Source: DATJPW01 sp963752855
GTDB taxonomy: Bacteria > Desulfobacterota > Desulfomonilia > Desulfomonilales > Desulfomonilaceae
Direction: 5' to 3'
NCBI GenBank assembly: GCA_963752855.1
Contig: CAVVZX010000054.1
Coordinates: forward strand, 3,132 to 67,131
DNA length: 64,000 bases
Position numbers and translations under genes: made by a program. Below the pieces are notes generated by a model. That model made no database searches. It had not been told where the DNA came from and saw only the letters and a program-made list of their open reading frames with translations. This document shows, one piece after another, positions 47,358 to 56,017 of the stretch. Numbering within the stretch: the stretch's first letter is position 1; each line of letters begins with the position of its first letter.

Positions 47358-48329
47358 TTAGTGTCTCATCCAGCATCTCACAAGATGTCCGGATGATTTC
47401 TTTTCCAGAACCGGCGGTTGAACACAAATGGACTGGCGCTCGGGGCAGCGATCTTGAAACGTGCATCCCTTCGGCAGATGCCGCAGGTCCGGGACCTTTC
47501 CGGAGATCACGTACAATCTCTTCTTTTTGGCTGCGGCTGCTTTGTCTATGCGAGGAATCGACTTGAGCAAACCTATGGTGTACGGATGCTGCGGCGCCGC
47601 GAAGAGAGATTCAACCGGGGCTTCTTCCGCAATCATTCCGGTGTACATTACAGCCACTCGTTCGGCCATTTCCGCGACCACTCCAAGATCATGCGTAATC
47701 AGTATGATTCCTGTCCCCAACCTGGTCTTAATATCGTTCATTAGCGCCAGGATTTGAGCCTGTATTGTCACGTCCAGGGCGGTCGAAGGCTCATCGGCCA
47801 GCATGAGTTTCGGATCACACGCCAGGGCCATGGCGATCATTACCCGTTGGCGCATGCCGCCGCTCATCTGGTGAGGATAATCCTGCGCCCGATTCTCCGG
47901 TGACGGTATGCCTACCTTGTCGAGCATTTCCACAGCCGCGGCCGCGGCCTCAGAATGACTCATATTGCGATGAAGCCGGTAGACCTCGGCAATCTGTTCG
48001 CCTACCTTGAACACCGGATTCAGCGAGGTCATAGGCTCCTGAAAAATCATGGAGATGCGGTTCCCGCGCACCCGACGCATCTCGGATTCATTCAGTTTCA
48101 GCAGATCCACGCCTTGAAAGTATATCTCGCCTGAGACGATTTTGCCCGGCGGAGGGACGAGGCGCATTATAGAAAGCGCCGTGACGGTCTTGCCACATGC
48201 GGATTCGCCAACCAGCCCCAGTGTCTCACCTTCTTTGAGGTCCAGATCGACCCCGTCCACTGCGGCCGCGGGGCCTTCATCGGAATAGAAGGTCGTGTGG
48301 AGATTTCTTATTTTGAGTAGTTGATCCAT
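47358..48329 (-). CDS. Oligopeptide/dipeptide ABC transporter ATPase (OppD/DppD-like)
   Basis: A 323-residue ATPase. MDQLLKIRNLHTTFYSDEGPAAAVDGVDLDL is the usual OppD start, so I reject the 41-residue upstream extension, which is a translated repeat. Walker A is GESACGKT, where a Ser-Ala replaces the common Ser-Gly. The Q-loop is in MIFQEPMTSLNPVF, the signature HQMSGGMRQRVMIAMAL, Walker B LMLADEPSTALDVT, and the switch His in ITHDLGVVAEM. The C-terminal oligopeptide domain carries LPKGCTFQDRCPERQSICVQPP, whose Cys residues bind an Fe-S cluster or zinc in relatives. Permease and binding-protein genes are not in the window; the repeat element at 48373 interrupts upstream. Confidence 0.9.
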   Translation of the reverse strand: MDQLLKIRNLHTTFYSDEGPAAAVDGVDLDLKEGETLGLVGESACGKTVTALSIMRLVPPPGKIVSGEIYFQGVDLLKLNESEMRRVRGNRISMIFQEPMTSLNPVFKVGEQIAEVYRLHRNMSHSEAAAAAVEMLDKVGIPSPENRAQDYPHQMSGGMRQRVMIAMALACDPKLMLADEPSTALDVTIQAQILALMNDIKTRLGTGIILITHDLGVVAEMAERVAVMYTGMIAEEAPVESLFAAPQHPYTIGLLKSIPRIDKAAAAKKKRLYVISGKVPDLRHLPKGCTFQDRCPERQSICVQPPVLEKKSSGHLVRCWMRH

Positions 48330-48372
48330 TGTTACTCTTAATCTACCGCGGAGAGCGCTGAGATCGCAGAGT

Positions 48373-48510
48373 GTCATTGCGACCGCCGAAGAGCGGGGAA
48401 GCAATCTCCCGCGCTGGGGGATTGCCGGTGGGACGGGCATCTTGCCCGTCATTTCTCAATAGACAGGCTGGAAGCCTGTCCACCATTCACTCCTCGCAAT
48501 GACATTGTTT
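48373..48510 (+). repeat. Composite dispersed repeat upstream of the OppD-like gene
   Basis: Modules CATTGCGACCGCCGAAG...GGAAGCAATCTCCC, GGGACGGGCATCTTGCCCGTC, GACAGGCTGGAAGCCTGTC and CACTCCTCGCAATGACA, a reverse-orientation copy of the repeat at 38057-38168. Its ends are CATTGCGA and TCGCAATGA, so the whole unit is itself an inverted repeat. Confidence 0.72.
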
Positions 48511-48533
48511 GCGTCCTCTGCGGTGAAATTCTT

Positions 48534-48890
48534 TCAGATGTCCAAGTGCGGCAATATAAAGAATGCTCCGAAAAAGCCGCTCCCGAAGAAAAGCAGCGAT
48601 ACCAGGAGCGCCAGCACCAGGAACGAACTGCGATACAGGAACGCATCCAGCGCGGAACAAATCCAGATCCCTATGGCGATCAGCATAGAAGGCGTTTGTA
48701 CATGGTACTCGATGTTGTGAGCCATGAAAAGGGGCACGAAATAAAGGACTACGTTCAAGAAAAATAACAATCCGGCAAATATTCGGCCTCGGACGATCTG
48801 ACCTAGGCCGGGAAAGATCAGAGACAAGACCGCGGAATAAACTCTGGATCGCCCCTTCTTTTCCGTGCCGCGTTGGCTCCTGTCTTCCAT
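48534..48890 (-). CDS. Small multi-pass membrane protein
   Basis: A 118-residue protein with a short basic N-terminus and about four hydrophobic segments. SAVLSLIFPGLGQIVRGRIFAGLLFFLNVVLYF has the 'PGLGQ...GR...G' pattern seen in TM2/DUF5683-type membrane proteins. GGAGGG lies eight bases before the ATG at 48890. The function is unknown. It is separated from the OppD-like gene by the composite repeat. Confidence 0.7.
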   Translation of the reverse strand: MEDRSQRGTEKKGRSRVYSAVLSLIFPGLGQIVRGRIFAGLLFFLNVVLYFVPLFMAHNIEYHVQTPSMLIAIGIWICSALDAFLYRSSFLVLALLVSLLFFGSGFFGAFFILPHLDI

Positions 48891-49503
48891 GCAGGTCCCT
48901 CCATTTGCCGTTGATTCGCATAAGGCCGTACAACAAAAGCTCTTCTAAGTCAATCAGGCGCCGACTTCTTATGTAAGCGCTTGGTTGGTAGCGGGAGAAG
49001 CACTCTACAAACTGGAACCGCCTCGCAGAGCCCAGCAGTCCTCTCAACGAAGAGGGACACTATTTTCCCCTGCTGGCGGGAGAACTAAAAGGTTTCTCGG
49101 TTGGCGCAAGTGAAACAGAGAAGTCTCACTGTCGGTCGGAGCCGGCCAGAACGTTACCGTCCGTTTTTTATGACACCATGTGGCCCAGAAGGTCAGTTAA
49201 GCCACCACAGGAATTAGGCGCCAATTGTCCTATTCTCCTGACACAAACAAACCTCATTTTATGTGAAAGAAACCTCCGCCAGCCGTGACACTTGTCCGAT
49301 AATTCAGACGGTTTCCGGGTCACTCCTGCCGGCCTGCTGGCGCCTCCCCATCCAGGCAATCGCAACTCACTGAAATGCCGCCAAATTAATGCCAAGCCAG
49401 AAGTCGAGTTCATTTTGGCATACAAGATGCTTGACGGCCTGAGTCCTGGAAGACTTGCCAGCGGGTCGGGAAAACCGGAGACAGAATAAAGAAAGGAAGG
49501 AAA

Positions 49504-49680
49504 ATGTTCGCCATTGCAGTAGCTGGAGCCATCGCCACCATAATTGTGGGTTTAGTCGCGCTTTTCTTGGCATGGCGTGGATACAAGAGACAGAAGGAGT
49601 GGTTTCCTTTAGTCCTAGCAATCTGTGCCTTTCCCATACTTATTCTTTTGGCGGCTCTTATAATACACGGTAATCTGTGA
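49504..49680 (+). CDS. 58-residue two-helix membrane protein
   Basis: A short gene with GGAAGG six bases before the ATG. The product MFAIAVAGAIATIIVGLVA has a first helix at 2-23, a basic loop (WRGYKRQKEW) and a second helix (VLAICAFPILILLAALII, about 36-54). It has no family name that I know. The remaining DNA on both sides (48891-49503 and 49681-50394) shows no other gene I can support, only AT/GC-mixed intergenic sequence and short spurious frames. Confidence 0.6.
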   Translation: MFAIAVAGAIATIIVGLVALFLAWRGYKRQKEWFPLVLAICAFPILILLAALIIHGNL

Positions 49681-50394
49681 CGGCTTTCCGAACAAACACC
49701 TTTTTGCCGTTTCCTCAGAGAAGAGGTCGATTCTCACGATAGTTGTCTTTGTGAATAAATGAAGCGGCCAATAGCCGTGGGGCGGATTATGCCCATCGTT
49801 ACTACTACCACGAGCTGACTTTTGGGCCTTGACACGGTGACGCAGCGGCCTGCGCCGGTATCAAGACGGGGTAGAAAGGGACAAATTCAATACGCGCCCT
49901 ATACGTGGCGTTGTGTCGTTCAATCTGCGCCTTGACAAGCTAGCCGCGTTTGTTTCGTTCCAGTTCAATTTCATTCTCTTTTCCACGACCCAGACCGTTT
50001 CCTAGCATTCCTGATCGTCCCCGAGATTTCCTTTATTTGATCTCCTTTTTCCGCCTCTTTCTCTTCTCAGCCTCTCTTCCGTAGAAGGATATAGAATACT
50101 CCGTGGACGTCATGACTTCACTGTTTTCATGGCCGGATCTCCGGCGTTGCCATGAAGCCGGCTCCGCTCGAGCAAAGGTCATGATGTTCGAGCACGTTTC
50201 TGAAATGATCTGGGGATTTGCGGAGGTCATTCAATGCAAGCGACATGTGGTCTTAAGACGTTGACATGCCTGAAACGACGTGATTGTATTTTCAGGTAGT
50301 TGCTCACCCACAGTGAGCGTATGCGGAAAACTCAACGCAGGGCCGCGTGAACTCTTGAAAAAGTTGCACTGAGCGGACAATAAGGTGCTTTTGC

Positions 50395-52186
50395 GTGTGG
50401 AGACATCAAATGCATAACGAGAAAGTCCCAGCTAATGTGGAGAAAACCAAGATCAATTTCGACTCCAAGAATTCCTTCCAAGCCTCGGTCGAAGGTGAGG
50501 CAATGCTACGGCAAATAGTGGGCATGCTCTTCGATGGAATATTGATCGTCCAAAACGGTGTGATCATCGAGACCAATCACGGCCTCCTTTCCATGACAGG
50601 TTACGAAGCGTCGGAACTGATAGGTCACAAAATGGAAGAACTCGATGGTTGGCAAGATCTGAGTATATCTCTGGCAGCCGTTTCCTATGAATCAGTGTCA
50701 TTCGAGTCGCTGCTACCTCGAAAAACTACTCGTCCTGTGTCTGCGACTGTGAGGGCCATACGCACAACCCATGATTCAGGGATTGTTATCGCTGTAGTCG
50801 CCGGGATGACTGAGGACCAGCCTGCCTCTGCTTCTCTGCTCAGAAGCGCCGAACGTTATCGTTCTCTGTTCGAAGCAATTCCCGACCTAGTTTTCACAAA
50901 GGACCAAGACCTGAGGTTTTCAGAAGTCAATCCGGCCATGGAAAAAGCCTTGGGACTGTCGGCATCCGAGATCGTCGGTCGAACGTCCGAACAAGTCTAC
51001 GGCAAGGAAGCTGGGGAGCGCATTCGGGCCTGGGATTTTCGTGTTCTCTCGGGTGAGACGATTGAGGAAGAAACACACAGTGCCGGTGAAAGGCGAGAAG
51101 CTAACTTTCCACGAGGTTCGCGTGCCGATCAGGAACAGCGCCGGGGAGATAACCGGAGTCTGCGGAATTGGTCGAGATATTACGGAACGACGCTCAGCTA
51201 TGGTGAAACCAGATATTGCCCTATCCGCCTATCGTTCCGTAGCTATGAAAGACACCATGGAGTTGGCCGGACAGGCAGCCGCTACGGACAGTATCGTTCT
51301 CTTGCTCGGAGAGAGCGGGTCAGGAAAGGACCATCTAGCCAGATGGATACACGAACATTCGGGACGATCCGGTAGTCCTTTCTTCGCTATTAACTGCGCC
51401 GCAGTCCCTCAGGATTTGGCGGAATCAGAGCTCTTCGGCCACGAAACGGGAGCTTTTACCGGGGCCAGGAATCGGAAGAAAGGATTACTGGAACTTGCAG
51501 AGGGCGGGACTCTGCTGTTGAACGAGATCGCGGAACTGTCCCCATCGCTACAGTCAAAGCTATTGGCTTTTCTGGACTCCAGGTCTTTTCTCAGACTTGG
51601 CGGGCAAAAGGCTGTTCACGTTGACGCCCGTATCCTTGCCGCCACTCATAGAGTCCTGGAAGCGGAAGTTGAGACCGGCCGCTTCTCGAAACCACTCTTC
51701 TACAGGTTGAATGTGTTTCCGATAAGGATGCCTCCCCTTCGTGACCGCATTGACGACATTCCCCAACTGTCCCGCGAACTCATCGCCAAGGTGGCGGCGG
51801 AGATGAATCTTTCCGGAACCCCTGCATTGGACCCGGAGTCTCTCAAAATCCTGACGAGGCACCTTTGGCCCGGTAATGTACGGGAGCTGAGGAATGTGCT
51901 CGAAAGGGGCTTGATATTATGGCAGAGCGGGAAATTGAAGTTGACTGTACCCGCCGCTGACCTAGATGTGGATGAGTTGTCATTCCAAATTTCATTACCG
52001 CATGGCAAGAAATTAAAAGAATTGTCCGGAGAATTTCGGAGACTAATCTGCGTCGAGGCCATTCGACGAAGCGGAGGAAACCGCACTGCCGCAGCTCGAA
52101 CTCTGGGGTTGTCCAGGGATTCCTTGTATCGTCACCTCAGGAACGATGCCAGTTCTCAAGAGACGGTGGACAAGCATAGGTCCTGA
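50395..52186 (+). CDS. PAS-containing sigma-54-dependent activator, one frame break
   Basis: An enhancer-binding protein of about 597 residues. Two PAS domains (about 35-140 and 155-260, the second with FEAIPDLVFTKDQDLRFSEVNPAME) precede an AAA+ domain. Walker A is GESGSGKDH, the sigma-54-contact loop ETGAFTGARNRKKG, the arginine-finger region FYRLNVFPIRMPPLRDR, and WPGNVRELRNVLERG is also typical. The C-terminal Fis-type HTH is RRSGGNRTAAARTLGLSRDSLYRHL. The Walker B segment reads GTLLLNEIAELS, with Asn where Asp is usual. The frame changes near 51070. No receiver domain is present, so it senses a ligand through PAS. A -24/-12 promoter and an ion permease lie directly downstream. Confidence 0.87.
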
Positions 52187-52400
52187 CCGAAGTACCCGTG
52201 TGGCGCCTAAAGTTCTCGCGCTCACGATGCGGCGTGACGCTCGCACGACCTGTTCGCAGTTTATTGATCCCTCAAAAGCAGAGCGCTATATGGTTGTCTG
52301 CTTTTTCCGCCAACAGTTGGCAGCGGCAACGCCGCAAAAGGGGTGTCTTATTTTTCTTACACTATTGATTTGAACTATTAAACGGTATCGCATAACCACC

Positions 52401-52413
52401 ACATGTTCCATGT
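52401..52413 (+). promoter_or_regulatory. Candidate activator site ACATG-TTC-CATGT
   Basis: A 5-bp inverted repeat with 3-bp spacer, about 120 bp upstream of the -24/-12 promoter at 52520, the distance expected of an enhancer for a sigma-54 activator. The assignment rests only on position and symmetry. Confidence 0.3.
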
Positions 52414-52519
52414 CCGGCTCTCTGACTGTGCCCCTAAATTCCTCACGGGATGGTCCATTTTCTCAAATCTCAAATCCGGAACCTATAGCCCTTTGTTCGT
52501 CATTCCTCCCCAAATGTGA

Positions 52520-52537
52520 TCGGCATAGATATTGCTT
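52520..52537 (+). promoter_or_regulatory. Sigma-54 (-24/-12) promoter of the permease gene
   Basis: CGGCAT-AGATA-TTGCTT matches the TGGCAC-N5-TTGCA/T consensus with GG (52522-52523) and GC (52534-52535) exactly ten bases apart. It lies 134 bp before the ATG at 52670 and directly downstream of the gene for a sigma-54 activator. No other gene is seen in 52187-52669. Confidence 0.65.
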
Positions 52538-52669
52538 GAGCCAGGTGCTCTCATCAAACTTTGATGTTGCCGGAGAGCGACACGGGGGCGAGGATCGTGT
52601 TTGACATGAGGACTCCGGACTGTTTAGCGCTGAGCGCTTGATCTCCGAGAACAGGAAAAAGGAATAAAT

Positions 52670-54418
52670 ATGGCTATTAGTCGTGCCGTATGGATTCTCA
52701 CCGCAACAATCATCTTCGTCTTTCTTGGCGTGGAGAATTGCAGGTGTGACAACCCCGACGCCCCCAAAGGTCTTTTGTTATTGCAGGGCAAAGTGCTGGA
52801 CTCGGCCGGAAATCCTCTTTCGGATGCTAACGTGCTGCCCTATCTCAACGGAAAACCATTCATGCCGGCATTTCATGGAGGAACGGCTCTCAAGGGATTG
52901 ACCACAGGCAGAAATGGTCTCTTTATGATTGAGGTTCCGGCTCCGCTTGAGAAGATCAGAGACGGGAAATGGTCTCTCAAGGTCACTAGGCCCAGCTTCA
53001 AGCCTTCGGCGGTAATTCCTCTGACCAAGATCCACGACCAAGGACCGGATCGAGGAGGTCCCGAACGTTTTGTCACTACGACTACCGTTTCCCTAGAAAG
53101 ATATCAAGGCGCCGCCTTTTGGATTGCCCTAGTTGTCTTCGTGGCAATGTACGTCCTCATAGCCTTCGAGATCCTGCACAGGACCCTGGCTGCTTTTCTC
53201 GGCGCAATGGCGCTCTTGGTCATAACTCATAGCCTTGGAAATTTCGACGAAGCGTACAAGATCCTGACATACGAACAAGCTTTGCATACCGTCGACTGGA
53301 ACGTGATCTTCCTCTTGATGGGCATGATGATGATAGTTGGGGTATTGAAGCCATCAGGAGTGTTCCAGTGGCTCGCCTACAAGTCTTTTCAGATGGCAAG
53401 GGGGAAGATTTTTCTTCTTTCTTCAATCCTTTGTGTTGTTACGGCTGTCTTGAGCGCTTTCCTCGACAACGTGACCACGATGCTTCTACTGACGCCGGTC
53501 ACTATGGAAATCGCTCTGGTCCTTGGGGTATCCCCATTCGTATTTCTGTTGCCGGAGGTAGTCGCTTCAAACTTCGGAGGAACGGCAACCTTGATTGGCG
53601 ATCCACCGAATATCATGATCGGCTCCTACGCGGGGCTCACCTTCAACGATTTCGTCATCAATCTGACCCCGGTTGTGTTGGCAGTAATGATCACTCAAAT
53701 CCTTTACAACAAAATCCTTTATGGCCGCCAATACCACAGAGCAAGGGTGGAAGACGTTCCCAAGATGATCTCGTTCTTGAAGGAAAAGTACCCCATCACG
53801 GATCACAGGGTCCTAACTATCGGAGGCAGCGTGCTCCTGGGCGTGATCGTGCTTTTCATTCTTCACGGGGTATTCCATATGGAGGTCAGCGTCGCCGCTT
53901 TGTTCGGGGCGGCGATGATAATCCTTCTAAACAAAATGGATATCGTTGAGCTGTTGGAGAAGGAAATTGAGTGGCCGTCCCTCTTGTTCTTTATCATGCT
54001 CTTCATCGTTGTCGGAGGAGCGGAACAGACAGGCATCCTTCAGGCGGTTGCCGACTGGATACTGAAAATGTGTCAGGGCAATCTCACGGTTGCGGTGCTA
54101 ATAATCCTTTGGGTCTCCGGGATTGCCTCAGCCATTATAGACAACATCCCTTTCACAGCAACAATGCTCCCGATTGTGGCTTTTCTGGGCAAGACCGTCC
54201 CTGGCGCCGAAACCGGCGTTCTTTGGTGGGCACTGGCTCTGGGCGCGTGTTTTGGAGGCAATGGAACTATAATCGGAGCGTCCGCGAATGTCGTCACCAC
54301 AGGCATAGCGGAAAAAGCCGGTTACAAGATAAGCTTCTATCAATACCTGAAGGAAGCCGCCCCTATCACTATCGTGAGCTTGATCATGGCGTCGGCATTC
54401 CTGTTGGTTCGCTACTGA
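52670..54418 (+). CDS. ArsB/NhaD/SLC13-superfamily ion permease with an exported N-terminal domain
   Basis: An intact 582-residue protein. Residues 1-25 form a signal segment (VWILTATIIFVFLGVENC). Residues 30-145 make a soluble, beta-rich domain (GKVLDSAGNPLSDANVLPYLNG and TTGRNGLFMIEVPAPL) resembling a carboxypeptidase-regulatory/Ig-like fold, ending before the first helix. The rest has 10-12 helices of the ion-transporter superfamily: FLDNVTTMLLLTPVTMEIAL, GGTATLIGDPPNIMIGS and the second-half GGNGTIIGASANVVTTGIAEKAG, the two re-entrant ion-binding loops. Ordinary ArsB/NhaD/SLC13 permeases lack the soluble domain. The substrate could be Na+, arsenite, sulfate or dicarboxylate. Its sigma-54 promoter and the upstream activator suggest ligand-induced expression. 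Confidence 0.87.
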   Translation: MAISRAVWILTATIIFVFLGVENCRCDNPDAPKGLLLLQGKVLDSAGNPLSDANVLPYLNGKPFMPAFHGGTALKGLTTGRNGLFMIEVPAPLEKIRDGKWSLKVTRPSFKPSAVIPLTKIHDQGPDRGGPERFVTTTTVSLERYQGAAFWIALVVFVAMYVLIAFEILHRTLAAFLGAMALLVITHSLGNFDEAYKILTYEQALHTVDWNVIFLLMGMMMIVGVLKPSGVFQWLAYKSFQMARGKIFLLSSILCVVTAVLSAFLDNVTTMLLLTPVTMEIALVLGVSPFVFLLPEVVASNFGGTATLIGDPPNIMIGSYAGLTFNDFVINLTPVVLAVMITQILYNKILYGRQYHRARVEDVPKMISFLKEKYPITDHRVLTIGGSVLLGVIVLFILHGVFHMEVSVAALFGAAMIILLNKMDIVELLEKEIEWPSLLFFIMLFIVVGGAEQTGILQAVADWILKMCQGNLTVAVLIILWVSGIASAIIDNIPFTATMLPIVAFLGKTVPGAETGVLWWALALGACFGGNGTIIGASANVVTTGIAEKAGYKISFYQYLKEAAPITIVSLIMASAFLLVRY

Positions 54419-54481
54419 GCACCGAAGCGTTTGAGAAGCCATAAAGAGAAGGTGGTGTGGAATCCCGATCAGTCGGCTCTA

Positions 54482-54796
54482 TCATTCACGGGCTGAGATC
54501 ATTTCCTCCAGCCAGCCGTAGGCCGCGATCATAGCGGGAAATCCTACGATAGTCGCGGAAAGTAGCACGGTCTGCAATAATTGCTCCTTGGTGGCGCCTG
54601 CATCCAAGGCCCTCCGAGCATGAGATCGGACACCTCCCTGGGAGTTCGCGCCCACAGCGATGCCCATCTGTATCAAATGCTGTGTAACATTATCTATCGG
54701 TCCGGCTTGCGAACATAGCTCGCCCACTTTAAGCAGAGCTTCGGAAATGTCCCGGTTTCTCTCTACAAATTTCTTGAAGATGTCCGGTAAATACAT
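54482..54796 (-). CDS. Carboxymuconolactone decarboxylase (AhpD-like) family protein
   Basis: A 104-residue alpha-helical protein, MYLPDIFKKFVERNRDISEALLKVG, then IDNVTQHLIQMGIAVGANSQGGVRSHARRALDAGATKEQLLQTVLLSATIVGFPAMIAA, the CMD fold. The CxxC of the AhpD peroxidase type is missing: the position reads ANSQGGVRSH. It is thus not a disulfide reductase of that kind. I start at 54796, where GGAGGGG lies upstream; the longer frame to 54865 runs into the IS630 left end. It is convergent with the permease gene. Confidence 0.85.
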   Translation of the reverse strand: MYLPDIFKKFVERNRDISEALLKVGELCSQAGPIDNVTQHLIQMGIAVGANSQGGVRSHARRALDAGATKEQLLQTVLLSATIVGFPAMIAAYGWLEEMISARE

Positions 54797-54861
54797 TGCA
54801 GTTCCCCTCCGTTTACACAGATATCGAATCTTTTCATAATTTATCATGAATAGGTCTAATA

Positions 54862-56017
54862 CCAATGCGCGGCTGAAAATGTAATTTGGCCTCGCGTAGT
54901 TTCGCCGTTCCTGCTATGTCCTCCCAGGCTACGGGAGGTAGTCATGGCAAGGATCACCAAAGCCCGTCCGCATATGTCGGAAGAAGACCTCCGGATCCGA
55001 CTGAAGGCCACTCCGGATCGCAAGACCGCCCAGAAATTGTTGGTAATTTTGAATGCCACTGTAGATCCGAGACCTGCGGAAGAAATAGCCCTTCATATGG
55101 GGGTGTCGGTTCACAGTGTGCACAACTGGATTTCGGCCTACAATAGATCGGGTCTTGAAGGAATCTTGGGCACTGGAATTCCTGAGCCGCGAAATGGGCA
55201 TATGAGTAGGGAAGAAGAAATCCTCTTGTTGAAGCCCTTTTTCGACAGCGCTGCAAAGGGAGAGATCACTACTGTAGCTCGGATCCGGGAGGCTCTTGAG
55301 GACCGTGTGGGCAAACCATTGCATCATTCTGTCGTTTACAGGTTCTTGCACAGAAATGGGTGGCGCAAGGTGGTGCCGAGACCCAGCCATGTGAAATCCC
55401 GAGAGGAAGTCCAAGAAGAGTTCAAGAAAGAGTTTCCCGAGAAGATCAACGGAATTCTCGCTCAAAGAGATCCCGACGACTCCCGGCCCGTGGCCCTTCT
55501 GTCCCAGGATGAAGGAAGATTCGGCAGGATCAACCCGCCTCGGGCCTGTTGGGCTCCTGAAGGGATGCGGCCTAAGGTCCCTCGACAGATCGTACGCGCA
55601 TATGTGTATGTGTACACGGCTCTGTGCATGGCATCCGGGAAAATGACCTCCCTGATCCTTCCCTACGCCAACACCGATATGATGAATCTGTTTCTGAAGC
55701 AAGTTTCGCAGGACTTCAAAGATTTCTTCGTGATTATGCTCATCGACCAAGCAGGATGGCACGTGGCAAAAAAACTAAGGGTACCATCAAACATAAGACT
55801 GCTCCCGCAACCTCCACATAGCCCGGAACTCAATCCGGTCGAGCATGTCTGGGAAGATCTGAGAGAAAAAGCCATGCCGAACAAGGCATTCAAATCTCTC
55901 GATGAAGTAGAGGAAGCACTTTGTCGTCGGCTGAGACAGCTCGAAAGTGATCCTAACATGGTTCGGTCGATGACCGACTTTCCATACTTGAGAGTCACTT
56001 GTTAAGAAGCGCATTCG
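54862..56017 (+). mobile_element. Complete IS630-family insertion sequence with TA target duplication
   Basis: The 1156-bp element is bounded by TA at 54860-54861 and TA at 56018-56019. Its terminal inverted repeats (CCAATGCGCGGCTGAAAATG left, CGAATGCGCTTCTTAACAAG on the complement of the right end) match at 14 of 20 positions. It encodes one intact transposase. Size, single gene, TA target and terminal repeats all fit IS630/Tc1-mariner. Confidence 0.85.
54944..56005 (+). CDS. IS630-family DDE transposase
   Basis: A 353-residue transposase in one intact frame. The N-terminal winged/helix-turn-helix block (AEEIALHMGVSVHSVHNWISAYNRSGLEGIL) is the IS630 DNA-binding region. The catalytic triad is visible as D in LLSQDEGRFG, D in MLIDQAGWH and E in SPELNPVEHVWEDLREK. 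CGGGAGG lies before the ATG. An intact frame in a window full of frame breaks suggests it has not been inactivated. It stops 12 bp before the right inverted repeat. Confidence 0.93.
   Translation: MARITKARPHMSEEDLRIRLKATPDRKTAQKLLVILNATVDPRPAEEIALHMGVSVHSVHNWISAYNRSGLEGILGTGIPEPRNGHMSREEEILLLKPFFDSAAKGEITTVARIREALEDRVGKPLHHSVVYRFLHRNGWRKVVPRPSHVKSREEVQEEFKKEFPEKINGILAQRDPDDSRPVALLSQDEGRFGRINPPRACWAPEGMRPKVPRQIVRAYVYVYTALCMASGKMTSLILPYANTDMMNLFLKQVSQDFKDFFVIMLIDQAGWHVAKKLRVPSNIRLLPQPPHSPELNPVEHVWEDLREKAMPNKAFKSLDEVEEALCRRLRQLESDPNMVRSMTDFPYLRVTC

Noticed and set aside
48330..48452. N-terminal 41-residue extension of the OppD-like ATPase
   Set aside because: It is the translation of the dispersed repeat (TGKMPVPP...). 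The normal family start MDQLLKIRN is at 48329.
54482..54865. Use of the 54865 start for the CMD-family protein
   Set aside because: The first codons would lie in the IS630 left end; the ATG at 54796 has GGAGGGG and fits the family length.
54929..55762. A 277-residue open frame on the minus strand
   Set aside because: It is the complement of the IS630 transposase gene; the plus-strand product has DDE motifs and a ribosome site, this one has none.
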